From Stenocarpella maydis (lineage: Eukaryota > Ascomycota > Sordariomycetes > Diaporthales > Diaporthaceae), in contig NQMI01000007.1 of assembly GCA_002270565.1 (NCBI GenBank), positions 186,001-250,000 of the forward strand: 64,000 nt of DNA. The letters run 5' to 3'. Of this stretch, positions 40,397-49,972 are shown in pieces. Position 1 is the stretch's first letter, and every line of letters starts with the position of its first letter. Both the position numbers and the translations under genes were made by a program. The notes below the pieces were generated by a model. The model made no database searches. It saw only the letters and a list, made by a program, of their open reading frames with translations, and was not told the origin of the DNA.

Positions 40397-41433
40397 AGCC
40401 CAGCCTGGTCCGTCGCCCTCGTCGGGATGCCACCAAACCGAGGGCGAGCCTCCCCCCGGGGGTCCTGCAGACGGACACCCGCCCGGCTCGCCCGCGCCCA
40501 GCGAGTCCAGCATCGCCGAGACGGTGTTTGACGTCCGGGTGCCGACGCCCCATCCGCGGCGGGCGCCGCGCCTGTCTGCCGTGGCCTCCCTCCCCAGCTC
40601 CCGGCACCGGGAGGGCGTCGCCTGCCCTGCCTTGGAAGCCGGGCCGCGGGCGGCGGCCGTGCCGGCTTCGTTGGGCCCCGGCGGGTGGTTGGGCTTGGGC
40701 GGGAGGGCGGCCCCCGCTGCGGGTGAGTGGAGGACGAGACCAAAAAAGGGGGGTGGGCGCGGGTGATACATAACTGATGGGGACGACGATCAACGGCAAC
40801 GCCGCGGCAGACGGGAGGCGCGTGATCAGCAGAAGCGAGAGGTGGTGAGTCTGCGGGTGGTAGCTAATTCATTATCTTTGGGAGGGGTTTCTCCTTGAGG
40901 AGTTTGGGTCTCTGGTCCTTTGGTGGTGGCATCTGGTGGCGTTCCTGAGATTTCGGGATTAGTCTGAGTATTTACCTGTCTTTAGTTTCCTGGAGAATAG
41001 CAACAGCAAGTTAGTGTAGTGATAAAGCTTGTTTCCTCTCTCCAGCCTCGTTCTTTTTTGGTTTGCCTCCTTGCAGTTCTCGGTCACCATTGTGTGTCCA
41101 GCCTGAGGGGGTTTATTATGGACGTGTTCATGTGCAGGTTGTGGCTGTTTGATTTCCAAGTTCGCCCATAGTGCATCACACAGGCAGTAAATGAGAGCAT
41201 ATATGAACCCAAAAGAGGAAATGGAAATGTATTACTATTACCTGACTGCAGAGGCAAAAAAATAGACTCAACGCGAAATCAACGCTGTGAGCGCTGCGCG
41301 ATACAAGACGTCGGCAGGCGATCAGCCCTGATGTCACACGGCGAGAAGGCGGCCAGGCACAGTCCGTGGCCTCCTTCCTATATGCTCTCCTATGAGCAGA
41401 TCCATACTTAATAAATCACCTGCATCTCACGGG
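40397..41433. other. Intergenic between the hypothetical gene and the Tyr-rich gene
   Basis: The first 370 bp remain very GC-rich with frames open on both strands (for example plus 40335-40766), possibly an unannotated continuation of the preceding gene. From about 40780 onward the sequence is AT-balanced and shows no gene. Confidence 0.4.
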
Positions 41434-41810
41434 TTAGTATGGCATCGAGAAGACGATGGGGGAGGGTGTGCCTCCTACCGCTGGGTACCATATCTGAGGT
41501 TGCGGGTTGGCGCCGGTCTGGTAGGGCTGGATGTACTGGTAATATTGGTACTGGGGGTACCAGTATTGGTAGGTATGGGGATGAACTGATGTCCCGCTGA
41601 CAGGCAGTCTCATGGAGGCAGTGGGGTCTTGGAGTTATTCAGTTAGCAAGTTGCAGGAGGGGAACACAGCGGAATGCATTCTCCTGGTAATATTTTCCCT
41701 CCAATCCCTCAGAATTTCCATGCCGGGAAGGGCTTACAGGTGCCGGAGATAGGAAACTGGTAATATGATTCAGGCCACTGGTAAGGACGAGTAATAATGT
41801 CGTACGGCAT
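41434..41810 (-). CDS. Novel Tyr/Gln/Pro-rich microprotein (74 aa, two exons)
   Basis: Small spliced gene found by reading the minus strand. Exon 1 is 41738-41810: ATG at 41810 in good context (CAAAATGCC), coding MPYDIITRPYQWPESYYQF and PISGT. Exon 2 is 41434-41585, coding FHPHTYQYWYP and onward, ending FSMPY-stop. Donor GTAAGC at 41737, a CTAAC branch at 41642-41646, acceptor ATCAG ending at 41586; intron 152 nt. Spliced product is 74 aa with 14 Tyr, plus many Gln and Pro. Support: the same Tyr/Gln/Pro composition in both exons across the junction, near-exclusive TAC, CAG and C-ending codons, and a clean stop. A competing acceptor 11 nt upstream (exon from 41596) would shift frame and give a Thr/Pro/Ser-rich tail. 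No signal peptide or membrane helix. The family is unknown; the low-complexity Tyr/Gln pattern suggests a self-associating protein, which is inference. Confidence 0.55.
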
Positions 41811-42925
41811 TTTGAATGAGGCGTGGTGTTTTCGATTAAATATTTGATCGGTGTTTTTTTTTTTTTTTTTTGGAGAGGGGGGGGGGTTACCTGAAGGTAG
41901 CAGATGGAGGCAGGAGACACGAGACGTGTGGAATCAGCTGCGCATTTTATACTCCAGGTCCGCCAGCAGTCTGCCGCCCTGAACGAATCGATGGATCGGT
42001 GACTCTCATCCTCTGTCGAAGCCGAGAGCGAGTGTGTGGAAGTCCGTGTGGAAGGGGAGGTTTCTGGCTGAGTGGGAGGCCCCTATGAGTCTCAGGAACG
42101 AAGAGGCAAACAGGAGAAAGAGACGTATTAAGAGGGCGTTGGAGTGACTCCGGCCCCTGCTTATCGTTGCCTTGGTGACTCGGGGGAAATCTTGTATATC
42201 ATCTAAAGACCCTGCTAGAAGCTAGAGGGGCAAGCAAACACCGTGTAATGTGTCCATGTGTCACTAGAGAAAACGAGGCGGACTTGCTCGTAAGGGAGAC
42301 TGGGGAGTTGGCTTTCAAATAGAATTAATCAAAAAAAGGGAAGAAAGAAAAAGGTTAAAATAAAATAAAGAAGACGGGGGGAGTACGGATGTGGAAGTCA
42401 TGTTTCTTGTTACTTACCCAACACTGCCCTTCAGGTTCTCTTGACAACCTACCTAGGTACTGTGGGATACTCTGCTGCAGGATAGTTGCAGCAGGACAAC
42501 TCGCAGTGGGATCAGGAAGGATACCTTACTGTATAGGTGACCATGCCGTGGGACATGTCACGCTCGGGATACCGATCTGACCGTATTACCAGACGTGCTC
42601 ATCAGTGAAGCTCTCGTCGGGGATGGGGCATGTGGCCCGTGCTCGGCCTCGCTGCCCTGTTTCTCCCGAGTGGGGCTGTGATTGGCCGGCTGGGGGGGTG
42701 CAGAGCTCCACCGTGGGCTAGCGGCAGCAGGGCGAGAGCAGAGGAGGTCCGGAACGGAATCTGTGAGCGCTGGCACTCTCAATTTTCTCAATTCCCTCAG
42801 TAGGACCTTTCCACGTCGTCAACCACCAGCCCGACCTCTGCCATCAAATCTCCTCTCCACACAATTGCAAGCCAATTGCAATTGTCTTCCCTTTTCTTTT
42901 ACCAAGTCTTGCATCCTCTTTCGCA
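41811..42925. promoter_or_regulatory. Divergent upstream region of the Tyr-rich gene and ATP1
   Basis: Carries an 18-base T run (about 41854-41871) followed by a G run, about 40-60 bp upstream of the Tyr-rich gene start. A/T-rich sequence lies at 42320-42370, and the proximal ATP1 promoter with CT-rich leader lies at about 42780-42925. No further gene seen. Confidence 0.45.
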
Positions 42926-45398
42926 ATGTTCCGGACCGCTCTCCGACAGAGCACCCGCGCTGTCGGCGCCCTCTCTGCCACCAGCAGAATCGCCGTCGTA
43001 AGTCTTGACGCACAAGCTCTCAACGACGCAATGTTTTCGCCCCGGCCCCGAACCCGCGCGCCCCAGACACCCTATCGCCATCTCCCATCCGCCCGACCTC
43101 AGCCAGCCGGGCACCCATTGAGCAATCTCAATTGAGCCTCACCGAGCTGCGCGGCCCACGCGCGAGCGTTGCTGGCGGGGCTCAGCGTGGGCGAGTTGCT
43201 GCTGCTGCTGCTGCTGCTGCTGGCGGCCCTGCCGAGCTCTCCAGAAAGCTGGGGTTGGTTGGTTGGGGCTGGGGTCGGACCGGGACTGGCACTTGGCCAC
43301 CACCTGGGGTCGCAGATCCAGTCGCAGCTCAAAACACCACTACTCTGGCATCATCAGGCTAACAGTGATACCCTTTCTTTCCCACCACCACAGGCACGGA
43401 GCGCCGCCCCCGCCGTCGGCTCCATACAAGCACGCACATACGCCGATGCCAAGCCCACTCCCACCGAGGTCTCGTCCATCCTCGAGCAGCGTATCCGCGG
43501 TGTCCAGGAGGAGTCCAGCCTCGCCGAGACCGGTCGCGTTCTGTCTGTCGGGTATGTTGCAACGGGAAACCACCAGCACGCCTCTGGATGATCCCGCACC
43601 CAGCCTCCCGGGCATCATCACCGCCACCGGCCCAGCACAAACAAATATTGAGGCAACGCGGACATGATTACGGGCATTGGGGGTCAAGCCGCTGACAGGT
43701 AGCCTCATAGTGATGGTATCGCTCGTGTGCACGGTCTGTCCAACGTCCAGGCCGAGGAGCTGGTCGAGTATGTTGTCCCCGGACCTTCCGCGCCGCTGGG
43801 CCGTGGCTAACACGATGCAGGTTCGCGTCGGGCGTCAAGGGCATGTGCATGAACCTCGAGGCTGGCCAGGTCGGTGTCGTGCTCTTCGGCTCTGACCGTC
43901 TCGTTAAGGAGGGCGAGACCGTCAAGCGTACCGGTGCAATTGTACGTCATACCGCCTCACCATGTCCCTCCGCCTCCCTCTTGCTGACGCCTTCAAGGTC
44001 GATGTCCCCGTCGGCCCGGAGCTGCTCGGCCGTGTCGTCGACGCCCTCGGTAACCCCATCGACGGCAAGGGTCCCCTCAACACCAAGGAGCGATCCCGTG
44101 CCCAGGTCAAGGCCCCTGGCATTCTGCCCCGCCGCTCTGTCAACCAGCCCGTCCAGACCGGTCTCAAGTCCATCGATGCCATGGTTCCCATCGGCCGTGG
44201 CCAGCGTGAGCTGATTATCGGTGACCGTCAAACCGGAAAGACCGCCGTCGCCCTTGATGCCATCCTCAACCAGAAGCGGTGGAACAACACCACCGACGAG
44301 ACCAAGAAGCTCTACTGCATCTACGTCGCCGTCGGTCAGAAGCGATCCACCGTCGCCCAGCTCGTCAAGACCCTCGAGGAGAACGACGCCATGAAGTACT
44401 CCGTCATTGTCGCCGCCACCGCCTCCGAGGCCGCTCCTCTGCAGTACCTGGCTCCTTTCACGGGTGCTAGTATCGGGTAGGCGATAAGAGACACGACTCC
44501 CACGTGCCTCCTCCCCCGTCTTTAACTTCTGATTAAAAGCTAACTAAATTTACAGTGAATGGTTCCGTGACAATGGACGCCACGCCCTGCTCGTCCTTGA
44601 CGATCTTTCCAAGCAGGCCGTCGCTTACCGTCAAATGTCTCTGCTGCTCCGTCGTCCCCCCGGACGCGAGGCTTACCCCGGTGACGTTTTCTACCTGCAC
44701 TCTCGTCTGCTCGAGCGTGCCGCCAAGATGAACGACAAGCACGGTGGTGGTTCCCTGACTGCCCTGCCCGTCATTGAGACCCAGGGTGGTGATGTGTCCG
44801 CCTACATTCCCACCAACGTCATTTCCATCACCGACGGCCAGATCTTCCTGGAGTCCGAGCTCTTCTACAAGGGTGTCCGACCTGCCATCAACGTCGGTCT
44901 GTCTGTGTCTCGTGTCGGTTCCGCTGCCCAGCTCAAGGCCATGAAGCAAGTCGCAGGTTCCCTGAAGCTCTTCTTGGCCCAGTACCGTGAGGTCGCTGCC
45001 TTCGCTCAGTTCGGTTCCGATCTGGATGCCGCCACCAAGCAGACCCTGAACCGTGGTGAGCGTGTAAGTAGTCCCCCATACCACCAGGAACATTACCTAG
45101 GCGTTACAGTGGCTGACCAGACCGAAATCTGCAGTTGACCGAGCTCCTGAAGCAGAAGCAGTACTCCCCCATGGCCGTCAACGAGATGGTTCCCCTCATC
45201 TTCGCCGGTGTCAACGGTCACCTCGACTCGGTCCCCGTCGACAAGATCCTGACGTGGGAGGCTGACTTCCTGGCGCACCTGAAGACCAACGAGTCTGAGC
45301 TGCTTGCCACCATCGACAAGGAGGGTGCCCTCTCCAAGGAGCTCGAGGGCCGCCTGAAGGACGTCATCGTCAGCTTCACCAAGAGCTTCGTGGCTTAA
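42926..45398 (+). CDS. ATP1: ATP synthase F1 alpha subunit, mitochondrial
   Basis: Seven exons: 42926-42997, 43394-43551, 43711-43767, 43821-43941, 43998-44476, 44556-45063 and 45135-45398, coding 552 aa, the family's usual length. The product forms the alpha3beta3 head of mitochondrial F1Fo ATP synthase on the matrix side of the inner membrane. The N-terminus [20 protein letters not shown] is an amphipathic, Arg-rich presequence; exon 1 carries only this signal. The mature start [19 protein letters not shown], beta-barrel [21 protein letters not shown]-loop GDRQTGKT at 211-218, the DELSD-like VLDDLSKQ, and [10 protein letters not shown] are all present. The C-terminus [13 protein letters not shown] is complete. 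Every junction uses GT-AG and restores conserved sequence. The long first intron (396 nt) contains a GCT trinucleotide tract. Confidence 0.97.
43198..43222 (+). repeat. (GCT)8 microsatellite in ATP1 intron 1
   Basis: Perfect GCT trinucleotide run inside the 396-nt first intron of ATP1, followed by GGCGG. Being intronic, length change would not alter the protein. Confidence 0.85.
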
Positions 45399-46371
45399 AA
45401 CAGGTTCGCTCCATTGCAAGCAGGGTGATCCGAAGATAAGCCACGAGAGGGTAGAATTACAAGCTCGCATTGAATGAAGGAGTTGGCCGCCCGGATCGTG
45501 TATCTGCGTCTAGAACGGGTTACCTATCCCAATGGGTGCTGGGAACTGAGAGATGAAATGGGTTATGGAGAGGGTCGTCTCCGGTCAATCCATTGTAAAA
45601 ATAGAGCCGTGACCAATCTAGCACTCAGGTTTTTTTTGTCCACAATTTTGAAGTGTAGCTACAATTTGGTCTCCCTACTGCATGTGAGACTGGACACGCG
45701 CACCCACAAATCAGAGGGTATACAGACAGGCACATTCATTACTTACATTACGCCATAGTCTCAGGCATTTGCCCAGTGTAACTTTAAGCCCACGTTTGAA
45801 GTGTGGGTGTGCATGAGCATTGGTGTTGCATCTGGGTATTAGTGGGAGTGGGTGTTCAGGGTAGGTGTTGGGTGCAAGTTGTCCGATTCCTGGTCTCCCT
45901 AGTCTCCCCCGTTTGTATAAGTACCTACCGGTGTGCTCTCTGTTCCTGCAGGCGTGAAAACCCAATTCGCTCCTTAAAGCCTGCGGCACGTTTCTCAGAA
46001 AGTCTCGGGCGAGCTTCGGGACAGCTGCAGCTGCAGGGCGGTCACACAGTTGACGTCGGTAAAGGTGACATCATAAAACGGTCCACAGCTCTCCTATCGC
46101 TCATGTTGACATAACCACTTCTGAGCCTCTCGAGGTTGTTTACCTTTCCCGCGCCTGCAAGAGACAGTGTTGGTACTTGTTGCATCGTCCCCGAGCTATT
46201 CCTCATCACCAACTATCAATTCCGAACCTCGGAGGCCGAGCATCGCGACTTTGACACGGCAGCAGCGGCAAGACTCATATAACCCCGCTACCAACTTCAA
46301 CCTACGAGCCCATCTCACCACCCACAGCTCAAGCTGAACAGAGTGCCACCGAGGGGTGCGTGAAGCCACAC
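45399..46371. other. Intergenic between ATP1 and NAXD gene
   Basis: Tandemly oriented genes flank this 1-kb spacer. The left part holds GT-rich phrases (GGGTGTTCAGGGTAGGTGTTGG-like, near 45845). The right part, from about 46090, is the probable NAXD promoter and leader. No gene seen. Confidence 0.45.
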
Positions 46372-47737
46372 ATGGAGGCTAATATGTCATCCGCTACGAA
46401 GGAGATCCTCGGCCGCGTGCGGCAGCTGGTCCCGCCTATGCTGGATAAGTTCCACAAGGGTGAGTCGCCAACCAATACTGCCCCATCCGATCAAGCTCGG
46501 GAAAGGGCCGTGGGTGTTCGCCCTGGGACTTTGGATTGAGATACAAGGCTGACATGTGAGCGAAATATAGGACAGCAGGGCCGCATTGGCGTGATCGGTG
46601 GAAGCGAGGACTACACAGGCGCGCCCTACTTTTCAGCGATGGCCAGCGCGCGTCTGGGATGTGACATGGTACGCCCCCGCCTCCCTCCTGCCTTATCCTC
46701 TCTGCAGGCATAGTCTCAGAGGGATGGGTTGTCTTGTGTCTATTCCGATCTACCCGTTTCATCACTGACCGTGTCACCCGCTCAACCCACAGTCCCACGT
46801 GATCTGCACACCCGGCGCAGCATCCGTGATCAAGACATATTCGCCCAACCTGATGGTGCACCCGCTGATGCGTCAGAGCCCCAGCCCCCAAGCGTCAGAC
46901 CAGTCCGCCTCGTCCGAGCCGGCCGAAAAGATCGCCTCGCGCATCATCGACATGCTGTCGCGGATCCACGTGCTGGTCATCGGCCCCGGGCTGGGCCGCG
47001 ACCCGCTGATGCAGGATACGGTGGCGAAAGTCGTGGAGGCGGCGCGCGGCCAGGACACGCCCGTGGTGCTGGACGCGGACGCGCTGCAGGTCGTGCAGAA
47101 GAACCCGGACCTCGTGAGGGGTTGGAAGCTGGCGGTGTTGACGCCGAACGTGGTCGAGTTCGGCCGCCTGTGCAAGGCGCTCGGCATCGAGGAGCAGGTC
47201 AAGAAGGCGACTGAGGAGGCGGGCGGTGGGCAGGAGAAGGAGACGGCAAGGGTGGAGGCGCTGGCCAAGGCGCTTGGGGGTGTTACGATCGTGCAGAAGG
47301 GGTACCATGACTTCATCACTGATGGGGAGACCACACTCGTTGTAGACCTGCAGGGTGGCAAGAAGAGGAGCGGTGGGCAGGGCGACACGCTGACCGGCAG
47401 CATCGCCACGTTCCTTGGATGGAGGACGGCATACTTGGAGGGGCTCTGGGACCACGGCGGGAAGCTGCCCGAGAAGGACCTTGTGCAGCTGGCGGCCTTC
47501 GGCGGCGCTGCTATCACGAGAGTGAGTCCACAATGTTCCAATTTCTCCCGCCCTTACCCAGATAATCAGAATGACAAGAAAATGACTAACCCTCACCTCG
47601 AACAGGAGTGCTCCAGGCTTGCCTTCAACAAGAAGGGCCGCAGCCTGCAGGCTAGCGACCTGACGGACGAGGTTCACACGGCTTTCCTCAACATCTTCGG
47701 CGAGGAGGACCCCGATGCGGGAGGTGCTAAGCTGTAG
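46372..47737 (+). CDS. NAXD: ATP-dependent (S)-NAD(P)H-hydrate dehydratase
   Basis: Repairs hydrated, inactive NADH and NADPH (NAD(P)HX) by ATP-driven dehydration; yeast YKL151C/Nnr2, human NAXD/CARKD, ribokinase-like fold. Exons: 46372-46459, 46571-46668, 46793-47521 and 47606-47737, coding 348 aa. Exon 2 has [20 protein letters not shown], the family's nucleotide-binding start. Then [29 protein letters not shown] (residues 124-132), [18 protein letters not shown] and the catalytic [10 protein letters not shown] (256-265) with its Asp260. No clear mitochondrial presequence is visible, so a cytosolic product is likely from this start. The start could also be the in-frame ATG four codons later. 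The third intron (84 nt) is in frame and stop-free; it is called as an intron from its donor GTGAGT, branch CTAAC and the conserved join ITRECSRLAF. Confidence 0.95.
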
Positions 47738-48359
47738 GGCAGCAATGGGGCCGGGACGCGGGGCCGGGAGCTCTATGACAGCGATGATTCATGTGGCGAG
47801 GGGGGATGTCGTCTGGACTGATTCGAGCTCTGGGAAACTTATAAACAGATGTCATTCACGTCTTGAGCGGTCTCGGAGTGGAATTACCAGCAATACAGAC
47901 AACATTTTTATGTTGTTCTTTGTTAGGATTTGTGGCTGGTGAACATGGCCAAGTTGTGGGACAGGCCTTGAATTTGCACTTTCGTACTGTTGGCTATAGG
48001 TATCACTCGCAGTTCTGTACCACAGTCGTTTTGTACATCAGCCTAGGTGCTTCGCCGTGCTGCAGGATTCTGTGATAACATTACGTTGTATGGGAGTATG
48101 GTGTCAATAAGTTGCTAAGCATAGCTCCAAGCGCACCACCCTGAATATTGATCGGCTTGACGTAGAATTCGATGTGTTTGCAAAGCGTGGAAAATCTCCA
48201 AACATTGCATCTTCATTTGCAAAACGGTGGATCAATGTTAGACCATCATAGAACCAAACACAAGATACCTTTCCCACGATGTTTACGCAGAGAGCATATA
48301 TGCATTACGACAAGGCGACTCCTACGACCCGTGATGTGCTCCTTCGGGATGAAAACTTG
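47738..48359. other. Intergenic downstream of NAXD
   Basis: NAXD 3' flank. No coding frame, RNA or repeat recognised before the DUF3176 relic. Confidence 0.45.
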
Positions 48360-49209
48360 CTTCCCACAACCTTGTAGTCATCAAATTCCTGACATTGACT
48401 GACAGCTGACGCTGGCTGGCAGCAAGCTCTCAAAGCAAGTTCGGGTCCTTTAGATGCGTCATACGGATGCGAGCACCTTCTGGATCTCCTTGGAGTAGAT
48501 GAACAGAAATTTGTGTTGACCTTTATTTCATCTTCTCCCAGGACCCGTGAGAAATGTTGGATACAACGCTGAGAATGCGATCGATATCTGTGCGGCCCCA
48601 ATTGTACATGCTTCGGATGATTTCCGGTCCTGTAAAGCGTTCGATTTCGGATGGCTTCTGGTCTGCTGTCTGTGGCCCCTTGTCTCGTTGTGTAATTTGA
48701 GGGTCTCAATTGTAGTGAGGCTGGTGCGAACTGTGAAATCCGAGCCTTCGGGGCAGTCTGCCGAGGATGTCGGGTGAGGGCTCGCATAGGATGAAGCAGA
48801 TGGTACGAGCAGGTGGCATTGTGCTTGACGCTCATGGAGGCATCAGGGCATGAAGAAAAGATTCCGATGGTACCATAAGTACTGGGAAATGTACAGTTGC
48901 TGGTTGAGCATTGCCACAGACGATCCTGCCCTGGGGCGAAGGCTGTGCTGTTAGAAGGCGCCCGGTCTGATTTGTACTTGAATGATAGCCGACTCGGAGG
49001 TATCCCTCGAAGACGTTGGTTCGCGGCTGAGCAGCTTCGCAGCCGCCTTGCCGTCCGACATGGCGCTGCTGCAGCCCACGGGCCGCACGAGCGGGTGAAT
49101 GAGCGGATCGACAGCAGCAGCCAGGAGCATGAAAATGCACCCAAGCGCTGTTGGTGGCTGTCGGAGTCTCTGCCGCCAGGCCACGCCCACTAAGGCTGCC
49201 CGATACATG
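48360..49209 (-). pseudogene. Frame-broken DUF3176-family gene relic
   Basis: Family-like pieces occur in order on the minus strand but in different frames. Around 49209-48955: an alanine-rich hydrophobic segment PTALGCIFMLLAAAVDP followed by LIHPLVRPVG, matching the membrane segment and xFDPxxQQ-type motif of DUF3176 proteins; the frame then stops. Around 48950-48795, in the next frame: LWQCSTSNCTFP and FSSCPDAS, the family's CxTxNCTFP...CSxC signature. Further on, in a third and fourth frame: FTVRTSLTTIETL, then TDIDRILSVVSNISH followed by a stop. No usable introns explain the shifts (the one candidate would be only 36 nt). DUF3176 proteins are fungal multi-membrane-pass proteins of unknown function. 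The 5' half of the family was not found, so the relic is probably truncated as well. Identification rests on recalled motif patterns. Confidence 0.5.
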
Positions 49210-49972
49210 AGGTCAGGATGAAGCCTACCGTGGCCGAGGCGCTGTGGACTGTTCCACGTTCTCGGGGTTCGACTGATTGTCTGTTTGAAATAAGGTCTGA
49301 GACGAGCGCGCGGCTTTTGAGGGCAGGATACTTCCGAGGGTTGGAGGCATCATGAATGAGAACATTGGAATTTGCACATTGATTATAAGACATACGCAAC
49401 ACTTAGCTTTGAATCAAGGTAATCCCAGAAGTCTGCGAGAAGAAATGGGCGCGATCCATGGCTGCCTGAGACAGAAGGTCCCCTCCGATAGGGTCCCCGA
49501 AGAATGTCCACGTCCTTGACCGTTTGCAAACAGGTGCGCAACCAAAATTCTTTCTTGGTTACATTCGTACTGAATATTCGTCTTCGGAGACAGTCGTTAC
49601 CCACGTTGGTCAACAGACATGCATCTGAAAAAGGAGCCCGGCTTTGTGTAATGCAGAAAATCCAGGGCATGCTAATCTAGAGGAAGACTGAATACCTTTG
49701 GCCGAGAGCAATATAGAAATCCATCGAAGATTACCGAGCAGATGCGACATCTCATGTATATTCGTTGTCAATCTCCGACTGGGAGTGGTTGTCGGGAGGA
49801 GCTCTTCGAACACACTAATGCTGTAAATTTCATGGAGGAGAGTTTGGATCCTCAGTGTCCAGTCTCAAGTGTCCCCAAGTTCCAAGGGAAAAAAGTGAAG
49901 ATATCATGTCCCCGTTCCATTGGCCAAGCACCTCCTTTTGGAAAGCCGGTCGATCAGATTGCAAGCAAGAAG
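49210..49972. other. Intergenic, DUF3176 relic to Clr5-ankyrin gene
   Basis: Several short minus-strand frames exist, but I could not match them to the missing N-terminal half of DUF3176. This is also the 3' flank of the Clr5-ankyrin gene, which ends at 49973. Confidence 0.4.

Noticed and set aside
48305..49144. 279-aa minus-strand frame as an intact gene
   Set aside because: It contains only one part of the DUF3176-like motifs, and the other parts lie in different frames, so a broken gene fits better.
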